From assembly GCA_021772075.1 (NCBI GenBank), contig JAETNQ010000012.1, forward strand, positions 1-64,000: a stretch of DNA of 64,000 nt. Direction: 5' to 3'. Under the pieces are notes generated by a model. That model ran no database searches. It had not been told where the DNA came from and was given only the letters and a program-made list of their open reading frames with translations. Source of the DNA: Lachnospiraceae bacterium. GTDB lineage: Bacteria; Bacillota; Clostridia; Lachnospirales; Lachnospiraceae. A program made the position numbers and the translations under genes. Positions 17,736-26,850 of the stretch are shown here, piece after piece (position 1 is the stretch's first letter; each line of letters begins with the position of its first letter).

Positions 17736-17960
17736 TTAGCATGCCACTGCGAAGCGTTTCATAAACTGTTCGAATTCAGCATCATAGCCTGCATAGGAAA
17801 CTGTCAAAGTCTGATTAAAATCCAATCCCAATACCCCGACGATGGATTTTGCATCTACAATATATCTATTATATGCAATGTCAACATCAAATTCACATTT
17901 TGACGCTGCTGCCACAAAATCCTTAACTTCAACGGGTCTTAACTTAATTCTATGCTTCAT
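17736..17960 (-). CDS. HPr-like protein lacking the catalytic His, Ser46-equivalent kept
   Basis: Protein of 74 aa with the HPr fold: a shortened N-terminus (MKHRIKLRPVEVKDF) where HPr has GIHARPA, then AASKCEFDVDIAYN, the loop VDAKSIVGVLGLD and a terminal helix. The KSIVGV serine (residue 39) aligns with the regulatory Ser46 site of HPr, but no histidine stands at the His15 position. It therefore cannot be a PTS phosphocarrier of the usual kind; it resembles Bacillus Crh in retaining only the serine site. Not linked to PTS genes. A regulatory role in catabolite control is inference. Confidence 0.8.
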   Translation of the reverse strand: MKHRIKLRPVEVKDFVAAASKCEFDVDIAYNRYIVDAKSIVGVLGLDFNQTLTVSYAGYDAEFEQFMKRFAVAC

Positions 17961-18010
17961 AATAAATCACCCTTTCTTGAAAAAAACGTTTTCTTTGTGG
18001 TTACATCTGT

Positions 18011-18038
18011 ATTATATCCCATATTCTGTAAAAGTAAA
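18011..18038 (-). promoter_or_regulatory. Sigma-A-type promoter of the HPr-like gene
   Basis: On the minus strand, -10 TATAAT at 18011-18016 and -35 TTTACT at 18033-18038, spacer 16 nt, about 50 nt before the ATG. GAAAACGTTTTTTTC follows in the leader and weakly resembles a cre site. Confidence 0.55.
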
Positions 18039-18189
18039 GCAAAAAATTTGTGAACAAAATTGGCAAAATTTTCTGTTTTTTTTATAAATTCTCAAATTGC
18101 ACTTTCAGACTTGCCGATTCCGGTATTCTTTTGTAAAAATTCACAAAAGTAATTGCCATGCCTCTTTTTGGATATTTGCATATTGATAA

Positions 18190-18960
18190 TTATTGCCCAA
18201 ATTCCACCATATATTCTTGGAATCTAAGAGGCAGCATATTTCTTTGCAATTTCAAGTTTTTTCTCTCTTTAATAGCTATTTTATGACAAAAAAAGGTAAA
18301 TAGTTCCTGATATTCCAATTCCCCTTCCGAATAGGGCGCGATTTTCTCCTCTTCAAAATCCCTGTCCGTAACGAGATACCATTCTTTTGATTTCGGATGC
18401 ACGGCAAAGATTCCCCTCTTCTCATCATAAATAACAAAATCCAGCAAAGGAAGCCTGTCCGCAAAATGAGGCGCGAGAAAAGTCAGCACGTTGCATTTCG
18501 GTCCTATGCGGGAAAACAAAATTCCATTTTCCAGCTCCTGGAACCGGAGAAACTCCTTCCAATGGTGTACTTCATTCCTGGTGAAGCGGGCAAGCTCGAA
18601 TACCTTATGGACATATGGATCCGCCAGGTTTCCCATAATCCGCCTCCCGTCCTTCATCCGCAGCCCGCATACTACCATTTTATATACCGCCTCCCCCTTT
18701 TGTCCATCTTCGCTGGCCAATGCCCTGCATATGTCCAGATAAGCCTCTTCTCCAAGCCTTCTGTTTATTGTTCCCGCTACCTTGGCCGCCTTCTCCCGAT
18801 CCGGTTTTATCTCTATATAAACCGCAAACAGGCGTAAGTTTTCCTCCTCCCCCACTTGTATGTGAATCCTCTCATGCTCTTCCCTCAGAGCATAAGCCTC
18901 ATAAATTCCGGTAAAAATTCCTTCCAAAGAATCCTCGCATATGAAATATTTCTCTTCCAT
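18190..18960 (-). CDS. TIGR03915 family putative DNA repair protein (SAM-pair partner)
   Basis: Protein of 256 aa beginning MEEKYFICEDSLEGIFTGIYEAY, typical of TIGR03915. Contains the central RFTRNEVHHWKEFLRFQE segment and ends with a region (GIFAVHPK ... WYLVTD) that some annotations link to uracil-DNA-glycosylase-like partners. Start at 18960 chosen because AGGAGG lies 5 nt upstream; the frame extends 45 nt further up without an RBS. Follows the radical SAM gene TIGR03916 by 14 nt, the invariant arrangement of this pair. Role in DNA modification or repair is predicted from family naming, not demonstrated. Confidence 0.88.
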   Translation of the reverse strand: MEEKYFICEDSLEGIFTGIYEAYALREEHERIHIQVGEEENLRLFAVYIEIKPDREKAAKVAGTINRRLGEEAYLDICRALASEDGQKGEAVYKMVVCGLRMKDGRRIMGNLADPYVHKVFELARFTRNEVHHWKEFLRFQELENGILFSRIGPKCNVLTFLAPHFADRLPLLDFVIYDEKRGIFAVHPKSKEWYLVTDRDFEEEKIAPYSEGELEYQELFTFFCHKIAIKERKNLKLQRNMLPLRFQEYMVEFGQ

Positions 18961-18974
18961 GCCGCCTCCTTTCC

Positions 18975-20324
18975 CTATAACTGCCCAAGCGCCGCCTTCA
19001 TGCAATCTTCTTTTCCGGAGGGCATCTGGAAGTTCACATCGTCAAACAGCGACATCTGCCGGTAAGTCATCCCATCCCGCTCAAAAGGAAGCTTTTCTTT
19101 CACAGACAGGAGATTTCTTGTAATATAATCTTCTTCCATTTTGGTACGGTACATCATCCTTCCGCCGCATGTAATGAAATAAAGCGCCCGTTTCAGCACA
19201 ACCCCTATTTTCTTCAGATCTTCAAAGCGAAGCGCTCCGTTTTTCCTTGCCCGGACGATTCTCTGGGCGCTTTTGACCCCTATTCCCGGTATGCGCAGAA
19301 GCAGCTGGTAATCCGCCTGGTTTACCTCTATCGGAAATACCTCCAGATGCCGGAGCGCCCAATCCGCTTTGGGATCCAGCAAAATATTGAAATTCGGCCT
19401 TTCCTCGCTCAACAATTCCTTCGCCTGGAACCCATAATAACGCAGCAGCCAGTCTGCCTGGTATAACCTGTGTTCCCGTAACAGCGGCGGTCCTCCCGGC
19501 AGCGCCGGCAGATCCTTGTCCTCATTCACATTGACAAACGCGGAATAAAACACTCTCTTTAACTCAAATTTCTGATAAAGGCTTTCAGCCACCATCATAA
19601 GCTGGTAATCGTTTTCCGGGGTGGCTCCTATGATCATCTGCGTTGACTGCCCTGCCGGCACAAAATAAGGAGCTTTTTTATATAATACCAGTTCATTCTT
19701 ATTAGCCTGTATCCCGTTCTGTATCTGCCGCATGGGAGCCAGAATATTCTTCCTGTGCTTATTCGGGGCTAACTGCCGGAGGCCGTCCGCCGTAGGCAGT
19801 TCCAGATTCACGCTCATCCTGTCCGCATAAAAGCCCGCTTTTTGAATCAGCACCGGATCCGCACCCGGAATCGCCTTGACATGAATATAACCCTGAAATC
19901 CATGCTCCTTACGCAGCTTATAGATCGTCTGGCAGATCAGTTCCATCGTAAAATCCGGATTGTACAATATTCCCGAACTCAAAAACAAACCCTCTATATA
20001 GTTCCTTTTATAAAACCCCATCGTTAGTTCGCATACTTCATCCGGCGTAAACGACGCCCTCGGCACATCGTTGGACTTCCGGTTAATACAATATTTGCAA
20101 TCATAAATACACTCATTTGTAAATAAGATCTTAAGCAGCGATATACAGCGTCCGTCCGAACTAAAGCTATGGCAAATTCCTCCTAATTCCGTATTCCCCA
20201 TTCCTTTTCCGTTGCCGCGCCTGTCCACGCCGCTGGAAGTACACGCCACGTCATACTTAGCCGCATCCGTAAGAATCCCCAGCTTTTCCTTTATCCCCAT
20301 CTCCTCCGCAGCCTTATAATACAT
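18975..20324 (-). CDS. TIGR03916 family radical SAM protein (putative DNA modification/repair)
   Basis: Protein of 449 aa. Radical SAM cluster CIYDCKYC (CxxxCxxC) near residue 73, SSGI and PGADP segments in the TIM-barrel part, then a C-terminal helix-hairpin-helix region (about 345-385, LLRIPGIGVKSAQRIVRARK), a non-specific DNA-binding motif. The combination supports action on DNA. Precedes the TIGR03915 gene in an operon. A relation to spore photoproduct lyase-like chemistry has been suggested by the Cys arrangement, but the substrate is unknown. Confidence 0.92.
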   Translation of the reverse strand: MYYKAAEEMGIKEKLGILTDAAKYDVACTSSGVDRRGNGKGMGNTELGGICHSFSSDGRCISLLKILFTNECIYDCKYCINRKSNDVPRASFTPDEVCELTMGFYKRNYIEGLFLSSGILYNPDFTMELICQTIYKLRKEHGFQGYIHVKAIPGADPVLIQKAGFYADRMSVNLELPTADGLRQLAPNKHRKNILAPMRQIQNGIQANKNELVLYKKAPYFVPAGQSTQMIIGATPENDYQLMMVAESLYQKFELKRVFYSAFVNVNEDKDLPALPGGPPLLREHRLYQADWLLRYYGFQAKELLSEERPNFNILLDPKADWALRHLEVFPIEVNQADYQLLLRIPGIGVKSAQRIVRARKNGALRFEDLKKIGVVLKRALYFITCGGRMMYRTKMEEDYITRNLLSVKEKLPFERDGMTYRQMSLFDDVNFQMPSGKEDCMKAALGQL

Positions 20325-20441
20325 CTCTCCTCACTCCAAATCAGAACATTTGTTTGTCTTATCATAACACATTCTCTTTTCTATTTCAACACTTTTGCAA
20401 ACATTTGTTCTGTTTTTTATCATATGCAGAGATATTTCCAA

Positions 20442-20855
20442 TGCAGGAAATTGATTTCTGAGGATTTTGCAAGGCGCAGCATGTGCCGGAGGGCGGAAGG
20501 AGAAAAGGAAACCGGGCTGCTGGCGATGGGATGCCGGGCTGCGGAGCGGGGGAATTTCCGACTGTTGCTTTTTATCAGAATTTTACTTATGAAATGGTTA
20601 GTAACCCAGGGAAAAATTTCCATGGATGGCAATTTTAGGAAGCGCAAGGCATGGAGGCCTTTCGCTTCCGACCCGACCGCTTTGGAAGCCTTTGCCCATT
20701 TCATTAGTAAAATCTGATAGAAAACTCCAGTCGGAAATCCCCCCCCGCTCCGCAGCCCGGCATCCCATCCCGCCAGCAGCCCGGTTTCCTTTTCTCCTTC
20801 CGCCCTCCGGCACATGCCGCGCCCTGCAAAACCGGCAGAAATGAATTTCTTCCCT
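20442..20855. repeat. Large imperfect inverted repeat, arms about 155 bp
   Basis: The left arm (about 20442-20595) and the reverse complement of the right arm (about 20697-20855) match almost base for base, e.g. GCATGTGCCGGAGGGCGGAA and AGGAAACCGGGCTGCTGGCG occur in both orientations. Differences are scattered substitutions and small indels. The 100-nt centre holds its own hairpin (GGAAGCG ... CGCTTCC, about 20638-20669). Both strands carry open frames here that merely mirror each other. No transposase. It fills the 640-nt gap between the divergent radical SAM and asnA genes. Candidates: a non-autonomous element, an inverted duplication, or a structured RNA. Confidence 0.75.
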
Positions 20856-20963
20856 CATCCCAAAACCAACGCTTGCATTCTCCCACAAAAAGAGGTTAAA
20901 TAATAAAGTAAGCCCAAAGCGCATACACATCTATCAAAGAAGCAAAAGCGAGGATGAAATATT

Positions 20964-21974
20964 ATGAAAAATTTAATGATTCCCGACCACTATGAACCGG
21001 CGCTGAATCTGCACGACACCCAGATTGCCATCAAAACCGTAAAAGATTTTTTCCAGAACCTTCTGGCAGAAAGACTGAATCTTCTGCGCGTTTCCGCCCC
21101 TCTGTTCGTCACTCCCCAGTCCGGTCTGAACGATAATCTGAACGGTGTGGAACGCCCCGTTTCTTTCGGCATCAAAGACCAAGGGGAAGCACAGGCGGAA
21201 ATCGTCCATTCCCTGGCAAAATGGAAAAGATTCGCCCTGCAGAAATATGGCTTTTCGGCGGGTGAAGGCCTTTATACCGACATGAGCGCCATCCGCAGGG
21301 ATGAAGATACGGACAATATCCATTCTATCTATGTTGACCAATGGGATTGGGAAAAAATCATCACAAAAGAAATGCGTACGATTGACACTTTAAAAGATGT
21401 CGTCAGAAATGTATACAAAGTGTTGAGAAAAACGGAAAAATATATGGCGATCCGTTACGACTACATAGAAGAAATCCTTCCCCATGATATCTTCTTTATT
21501 ACCACAAGGCAGTTAGAAGAAATGTTTCCTGACTGTACGCCAAAGGAAAGGGAATACCATATTTCCAAAGAAAAGGGAGCCGTATGCATCATGCAGATCG
21601 GCGATTTGCTGGCATCCGGCGAAAAGCACGACGGCCGCGCCCCGGACTATGACGACTGGGCGTTAAATGCGGATATCGTCGTGTACTATCCCGTTTTGGA
21701 CATCGCCCTGGAGCTGTCTTCCATGGGTATCCGCGTGGATAAAGATGCCCTGCTTTCCCAGCTGGAAAAGGCTGGATGCCCGGAACGCGCCGACCTTCCC
21801 TTCCAAAAGGCAATTATTAACGGGGAGCTTCCCTTTACCATCGGAGGCGGCATCGGACAATCCCGCATCTGTATGTTTTTCCTGCGCAAAGCCCATATCG
21901 GAGAAGTCCAATGTTCCCTTTGGCCGGAAGATGTTATGGAAGAAGCCAAAAAAGCAGGGATTCCTTTACTATAA
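20964..21974 (+). CDS. asnA: Aspartate--ammonia ligase (AsnA)
   Basis: Protein of 336 aa, the normal AsnA length. Class II aminoacyl-tRNA-synthetase-like fold with recognisable blocks LLRVSAPLFVTPQSGLND, NGVERPVSF, AEIVHSLAKWKRFAL, EGLYTDMSAIRRDE, YVDQWDWEK and the final GGGIGQSRICMFFLRKAHIGEVQ. Makes asparagine from aspartate, ammonia and ATP in the cytoplasm. GAGGATG-type ribosome site. The upstream region is occupied by the large inverted repeat; no T-box was recognised. Confidence 0.97.
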   Translation: MKNLMIPDHYEPALNLHDTQIAIKTVKDFFQNLLAERLNLLRVSAPLFVTPQSGLNDNLNGVERPVSFGIKDQGEAQAEIVHSLAKWKRFALQKYGFSAGEGLYTDMSAIRRDEDTDNIHSIYVDQWDWEKIITKEMRTIDTLKDVVRNVYKVLRKTEKYMAIRYDYIEEILPHDIFFITTRQLEEMFPDCTPKEREYHISKEKGAVCIMQIGDLLASGEKHDGRAPDYDDWALNADIVVYYPVLDIALELSSMGIRVDKDALLSQLEKAGCPERADLPFQKAIINGELPFTIGGGIGQSRICMFFLRKAHIGEVQCSLWPEDVMEEAKKAGIPLL

Positions 21975-22038
21975 CAAGGTTATTCCTTGATCTTCAAAAC
22001 GGCATCGGCGCAAAGCTAATTTCTATTTCAGACATAAA

Positions 22039-22101
22039 ATATGCTCCCTCCTAAGCGGCAAGTTTTTATTATTTCACTTGTCTACCTGGAAGGGAGCATA
22101 T
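22039..22101. terminator. Nested hairpin after asnA
   Basis: ATATGCTCCCT (22039-22049) and AGGGAGCATAT (22091-22101) form an 11-bp outer stem enclosing a second stem GGCAAGT/ACTTGTC. It lies between the convergent asnA and chemoreceptor genes and probably serves as a shared terminator or 3'-end stabiliser. No strong U-run. Confidence 0.55.
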
Positions 22102-22144
22102 CAAACTGCTTCCCGACAGCCCCTTTTGTAAAAAATATCCGTAC

Positions 22145-23926
22145 TTAGATTACAAATTTACTTACTTCTACACCCAGTTCCTTTACTCTTTCCATCGTAT
22201 GGGCAGCAGCATGGGTCATCCGTTCGGTCTGCTGCACGACATCAGTGATTCTCTCTGCAATATCCGTGGTACCCTTGGCTCCTTCATCTGTTGACCTGCT
22301 TACTTCTTCGATAGATTCTATAATGCCGGCAATCGCTTGGGTAAGATGCTCGGATTCAGCGTTGAATTCTGTAATGAGCGCATCTATATATTGGGAATCA
22401 TCTTTATATGCCTGTGTCGTATTTTCAAAGCTGTTATAACTCTTAGATACATCCGTACTTACAAACTCCAGCAATTCCTTGGCATTCTGGGACAATTCCG
22501 ATACGGCCTGTTTTACCTGGCCGGTAATGGACTGGATATTTACAACGGCCTCCTTGGACTGCTCTGCAAGTACACGAATCTGGTCAGCAACAACTGCAAA
22601 TCCCTTTCCTGATTCCCCAGCCCTCGCCGCCTCAATGGATGCATTTAAAGACAACATATTCGTCTGGGAAGTAATGCTCATAATAGAATCTGAAAGCGCA
22701 TTAATTTCCTCCACAACCTTTACATTTTCCAATGCTTTCCCTAAATCGTTGCGAATCCGGTCTGATATATTGCCAGCCGCCTTATGGTCGTTGATTGTGT
22801 ATTCCATGGCATCCTCAGCCCGCTTGGCAATTTCTGCAGCTCTTATGGAAGCTTCCCCAACCTTGGACATAATATTTTGTGCAGAAGAATTAATTTCCTG
22901 TGACATTGCCGTAATTTCCTGTGATGCGGCAGCCACTTCTTCCATACTTGCCGCCAGTTCTTCCGTCGTTGCAGAAACCGTCTCCATTTCCCCATTTACG
23001 GAAGACACTTCAGTATTTATATTATCGGCAGCATCCTTAATGGTATCGGACTCCTGATGAATCTGGCCGATCAGCAGGCTGATATTATTTTTCATCTGAT
23101 GCATTGTCTGCGCAAGGGTTCCAAAATCATCCTTCCGGCGAAGGAATACGTCCGGCAGTTCCTTTGAAAAATTCCCCTCTCCAAGCAGTGTATTATAATC
23201 AACCGCTCTTCTCAGGGATGAAATAATATCACGTGCTATCAGAAGAACCAAAAGAGTCACTATGATTATTAAAACCACTCCAAAGATAATTGCCTCTTTT
23301 ATTTTTCCCATAACAAACTCGTTCTGACTGTCTGCATATTCCTGAACCTGCGTTGCAATATCGTCTATGTAATTACCCGTTCCAATCACCCATTCAAAAG
23401 GCTCAAATGCCTTGGTATATGCTCTCTTTGGAAGTTCCTCAGTTCCTCCTTCTTTTACAAAGAAATAATCCGTATATCCGCCCTCTGCTTCCTTGCCATG
23501 GCTGATAAAATCTTTTACATAATAATTCCCTTGGACATCCTGGGCTTCATAGCGGTTTGTCCCTTCCGTATCATTCCCTAAAAGAACGACGTTTTCCCCC
23601 TGATAATTGTCAGCCCAGAAATAGCCATCATCCCCATAGCGCATATCCCTCAGAATATGTGCGCCTTTCTCTTTTGCTTCCTCCAGAGTAATGCCGCCCT
23701 CCTGATAGTCGGAATAAACGTGATTCAGCATGGAAATCGCAGTATCAACCTGTTTTTTGATTTCCGAATCATACCGACTGTTTATAACAGACTCCATCTC
23801 TTCTGCTGAAATCCGACTGATTTCATTCATTCCATTACTGAACATCAGACACATAACAACCATAGCTGCAATGACCATAACGCTCAATAGTATCATTTTC
23901 GTGCGTACTTTTAAATTTTTTAACAC
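22145..23926 (-). CDS. Methyl-accepting chemotaxis protein with single Cache sensor
   Basis: Protein of 593 aa starting at GTG (23926), with GAAGGAG about 11 nt upstream. TM1 about residues 12-30; periplasmic-side sCache_2-type domain (about 40-200) with [17 protein letters not shown] and [16 protein letters not shown]2 about 208-232; HAMP-like segment; then a cytoplasmic coiled coil with the signalling tip [27 protein letters not shown]. sCache_2 receptors generally bind small organic acids; the ligand here is unknown. Stand-alone, and no che genes lie in the window. Confidence 0.93.
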   Translation of the reverse strand: MLKNLKVRTKMILLSVMVIAAMVVMCLMFSNGMNEISRISAEEMESVINSRYDSEIKKQVDTAISMLNHVYSDYQEGGITLEEAKEKGAHILRDMRYGDDGYFWADNYQGENVVLLGNDTEGTNRYEAQDVQGNYYVKDFISHGKEAEGGYTDYFFVKEGGTEELPKRAYTKAFEPFEWVIGTGNYIDDIATQVQEYADSQNEFVMGKIKEAIIFGVVLIIIVTLLVLLIARDIISSLRRAVDYNTLLGEGNFSKELPDVFLRRKDDFGTLAQTMHQMKNNISLLIGQIHQESDTIKDAADNINTEVSSVNGEMETVSATTEELAASMEEVAAASQEITAMSQEINSSAQNIMSKVGEASIRAAEIAKRAEDAMEYTINDHKAAGNISDRIRNDLGKALENVKVVEEINALSDSIMSITSQTNMLSLNASIEAARAGESGKGFAVVADQIRVLAEQSKEAVVNIQSITGQVKQAVSELSQNAKELLEFVSTDVSKSYNSFENTTQAYKDDSQYIDALITEFNAESEHLTQAIAGIIESIEEVSRSTDEGAKGTTDIAERITDVVQQTERMTHAAAHTMERVKELGVEVSKFVI

Positions 23927-24058
23927 CTCTTGTACCCTCTCCTTCTCCCATATAAATATTTACATTATACCAAAATTTCGTACTTATCTCAAGTAGTTTT
24001 GAAAATTTAAATTATCAATTTAAATTCTTAAAAAATACCATTCTTCATTTTAAGCTGT

Positions 24059-25423
24059 TCATTCCCCGGCACTCCCCTTATTCCCCTGTAAAACCTTCGC
24101 CGAAAAGTTCTTTTTATAGAATACAATGGACAGCACAAAGGCCACGATCCACCCGATAGGCCAGGACAGCCAAATTCCCGTACTCCCAAACCTTCCGGCC
24201 AGAAAAAAGGCGAGGATGACCCGGAGCACCAGATCCGCAAAAGTCGCCGTCATAAACTGCCTCATGGCGCCGGCCCCCCTCAATACCCCGTCCGCCATCA
24301 ATTTCACAGCGATTAAAAAATAAAAAGGTGCAATGATGCGCAAAAACTCCACGCCCGTCTGCAGCGCCACCACGCTTCCTTCCGTCATAAACAAACAGAT
24401 CATCTGTCTGCCAAAAACAAAGAAAGCGGTAAAAAAGGGAACCACTACGAACATTGCCATTTTGACTCCTGCAAGAAATCCTTCCCGTACCCGTTCCTTT
24501 TTCCCGGCTCCTATATTTTGCGCCGTAAAGTTGGAAATACCGTTTCCCAACGTAGTGAAACTGGTAATCGCAAAGGTATTCAGTTTAATCGCCGCCGAGT
24601 ACCCGGCAATCACGGACGATCCAAAGCTGTTTACCAGCCCCTGTATAAAAATATTTCCTATCGAAATAAAGCTTTGCTGAAAAATAGAAGGAACCGCTAT
24701 CTGACTTACCTTACGAAGCATCTCCCAGGAAAAAAGCTGAGCCTTTCCTTCCGTTTTGATCGCTTTCAGCCGCCCCCACATCGTAAACAAGGCCAGTATC
24801 CCCGCCAAGCCTTGGGCAAGAAACGTCGCCCAGGCCACCCCGGCTACGCCCCACTGGAATTCTGCCACAAACAGGTAATCCAACAGGATATTCCCAATCG
24901 AAGATGCCATCAGAAAATAAAGCGGAGTCTTGGAATCCCCAAGAGCTGAAAAGATGCCCGTCGCCACATTATATAAAAACAGGAAGGTAAATCCTCCGAT
25001 ATAAATGCCAAGATAAAGCGCCCCCGCATCGAATATATTATCCGGCGTATGTATCATCTTCATTAATGCCCCCGTCCCGGCCAGTCCCAGAACTGTCAGA
25101 ACTAAAGATATCGCCAACGCCGCGATCAGCGTCGTCGTTACTGCCGTCTTCATTTCTTTATATTTTTTCCCGCCGAACAGATTCGATATAATGACGGAAC
25201 AGCCGATATTGCTTCCCACCGCGATCGCCATAAAGATCATGGTGATCGGATAGGATGCCCCCACCGCCGCCAGCGCATCCTCCCCTGCAAATTTTCCGGC
25301 GATCACGCTGTCGGCTATATTGTACATCTGCTGGAAAATCACGCTGATAAACATCGGAATCGAAAACTGCCACAATACTTTTCCCGGTTTCCCTTCTGTC
25401 AGATCTTTCATTTTTCTCCTCAT
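24059..25423 (-). CDS. MATE family efflux transporter
   Basis: Protein of 454 aa with twelve hydrophobic segments in two similar halves and a short MRRKMKDLTEGKPGKVLWQFSIP start characteristic of the DinF/NorM-like MATE branch. Motifs PMFISVIFQQMYNIADS (first half) and AVPSIFQQSFISIGNIFIQG (second half) are the conserved TM1/TM7 signatures. Exports cationic drugs or metabolites by Na+ or H+ antiport. A 10-bp hairpin precedes its start. Confidence 0.94.
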   Translation of the reverse strand: MRRKMKDLTEGKPGKVLWQFSIPMFISVIFQQMYNIADSVIAGKFAGEDALAAVGASYPITMIFMAIAVGSNIGCSVIISNLFGGKKYKEMKTAVTTTLIAALAISLVLTVLGLAGTGALMKMIHTPDNIFDAGALYLGIYIGGFTFLFLYNVATGIFSALGDSKTPLYFLMASSIGNILLDYLFVAEFQWGVAGVAWATFLAQGLAGILALFTMWGRLKAIKTEGKAQLFSWEMLRKVSQIAVPSIFQQSFISIGNIFIQGLVNSFGSSVIAGYSAAIKLNTFAITSFTTLGNGISNFTAQNIGAGKKERVREGFLAGVKMAMFVVVPFFTAFFVFGRQMICLFMTEGSVVALQTGVEFLRIIAPFYFLIAVKLMADGVLRGAGAMRQFMTATFADLVLRVILAFFLAGRFGSTGIWLSWPIGWIVAFVLSIVFYKKNFSAKVLQGNKGSAGE

Positions 25424-25429
25424 TTCCGC

Positions 25430-25463
25430 GCCGCTTTTGACAGAGTCTGTGAAAGCGGCGCGG
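25430..25463 (-). promoter_or_regulatory. Leader hairpin immediately before the MATE gene
   Basis: GCGCCGCTTT and AAAGCGGCGC pair perfectly, and the loop can fold further (ACAGA/TCTGT). It ends only 7 nt before the MATE start codon and overlaps the ribosome-site region. No U-run follows, so it could affect translation rather than termination. Confidence 0.45.
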
Positions 25464-25600
25464 ACACAAACTCCATATTGGAAATCCCAATTTTCAAGCC
25501 CTGCCTATTCTACCACATTCTTATGTCCTTTTTCAATTTATTTCATAATGCTCATGTGCAGTAAAGAAACATGCTATGGAATCCATCCCGCGCAAACCTT

Positions 25601-25803
25601 ATGGAACTGGATAAATTACACAAACAGGGAAAAGCGTCTATTCTTGCAGCCGGGCAAAAAACGGTTTGTGTATTAACTTTTTGGCTGTTACACTTTCTGT
25701 TTCAGGTTTGCTAACCCCCACTACTGGAGCGTTGGTACATAATGCAGGTTCCTGCTTTGTTGTACTGATTGCAGCATTACTGTATGACCGCAAGTTTGAA
25801 TAG
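25601..25803 (+). pseudogene. C-terminal relic of a heavy-metal P1B-type ATPase
   Basis: From 25672 to the TAG at 25801 one frame reads INFLAVTLSVSGLLTPTTG, ALVHNAGSCFVVL and LYDRKFE, the hallmark last transmembrane region of Cd/Zn/Cu-type P1B ATPases in Firmicutes. Just upstream, in another frame from 25601, ELDKLHKQGKASILAA resembles the nucleotide-binding part of the same family. The two pieces are out of frame and lack everything between, so this is a deletion derivative. The rest of 25464-25908 shows no gene. Confidence 0.65.
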
Positions 25804-25908
25804 CTTATGCCGCTCCTTTCAGGGAACCATGGGATTGCTGCCGTTTGGTTTATCCTTCTTCCCCTGCAGAATCAATCCACAAAAAAACCGGAATCTGTAC
25901 ACGCCTGT

Positions 25909-26277
25909 TTATTGTGTCCCTGTCAATTTCTGCACTGCCTCTTCCCTCGTTGACACAAAGAAAAAGTCTTTCCCATGGTTCGACTCATAGATAAAATCTT
26001 TCAGCGGCTTACTTGTATAATGCGAATAATCCCCGTAAACAGCCACTTTCACATGATAATTCATAAACTTCTGAAGAATCTCGCCCGCCATGCCTGAACT
26101 AAGGATGAAAAAATCCTCGCATACCACATCTTTATCAATGGCAATCCTCTCCGCACCTGTCTCATACTTTACCGTCATCGCCAGGTCCAGAGCCGACTGC
26201 GTATCAACAATCACCTTCTCGTCACCGGAAACGACTGCAATACCAATCCCGTTATCTTTCAAATATTCAATATTCAT
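25909..26277 (-). CDS. DUF4180 domain protein
   Basis: Protein of 122 aa. Start at 26277 follows AAGGAGGAC; the frame extends upstream without an RBS. Sequence MNIEYLKDNGIGIAVVSGDE ... DVVCEDFFILSSGMAGEIL ... VKVAVYGDYSHYTSKPLKDF ... DFFFVSTREEAVQKL is the full DUF4180 pattern, an alpha/beta domain whose strands resemble STAS-like regulatory proteins. Function unknown. Single gene between relic DNA and DUF2200. Confidence 0.85.
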   Translation of the reverse strand: MNIEYLKDNGIGIAVVSGDEKVIVDTQSALDLAMTVKYETGAERIAIDKDVVCEDFFILSSGMAGEILQKFMNYHVKVAVYGDYSHYTSKPLKDFIYESNHGKDFFFVSTREEAVQKLTGTQ

Positions 26278-26448
26278 AATGTCCTCCTTAACCCAAACCC
26301 GCAGTACAAATTCCAGTTGAAGATAGATTCTACAGGACAACACATAAATTTTCAAGCGCCGTTTTCACCATCCATCCCACATACGGAAACCTCTAACTGA
26401 AAAAGCACCTCCGAAGAAATGCCCCATAGCAGCCCATGTGCCGCTTTT

Positions 26449-26799
26449 CTATTTACGCAATATTTTATCCATGGCCTTTCCTCTGGCAAGTTCGTCAATC
26501 AGTTTGTCCAGATAACGTATCTCCCTCATCAGAGGCTCTTCCATCTCTTCCACCCTGACACCGCAGACCACGCCTTTGATCAGCCTCCTGTTTTCATTCA
26601 ATTCCGGGGCATCCCGGAAAAAATCCCCATACGGCACCAGTCTTTCCAGCATCCCTTCCAGTTCCGTCTGGCTGTACCCGGTAAGCCACCGGATGATCTC
26701 ATCCACTTCTTCCCTTGTCCGTCCTTTTTTCTCTGCCTTATTAACAAGGAGGCGGTACACCTTTGAAAAATCCATCTGATATATTTTTTCACTTCCCAT
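26449..26799 (-). CDS. DUF2200 domain protein
   Basis: Protein of 116 aa matching DUF2200 over its full length: [38 protein letters not shown], then [35 protein letters not shown]. The [10 protein letters not shown] core is highly characteristic. Function unknown, cytosolic. Follows the DUF1801 gene on the same strand by 51 nt and is likely co-transcribed with it. Confidence 0.9.
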   Translation of the reverse strand: MGSEKIYQMDFSKVYRLLVNKAEKKGRTREEVDEIIRWLTGYSQTELEGMLERLVPYGDFFRDAPELNENRRLIKGVVCGVRVEEMEEPLMREIRYLDKLIDELARGKAMDKILRK

Positions 26800-26850
26800 A
26801 AAATACCCTCCCCTGATCCATTCTCTGCACCCTTCAAATACTTTCCAGTC

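Noticed and set aside
17975..17992. cre-like GAAAACGTTTTTTTC before the HPr-like gene as a CcpA site
   Set aside because: Deviates from the WTGNNARCGNWWWCAW consensus at several positions; kept only as a remark.
20420..20930. Open frames of 60-131 codons on both strands of the large inverted repeat
   Set aside because: They mirror each other through the palindrome and show no family; treated as repeat DNA.
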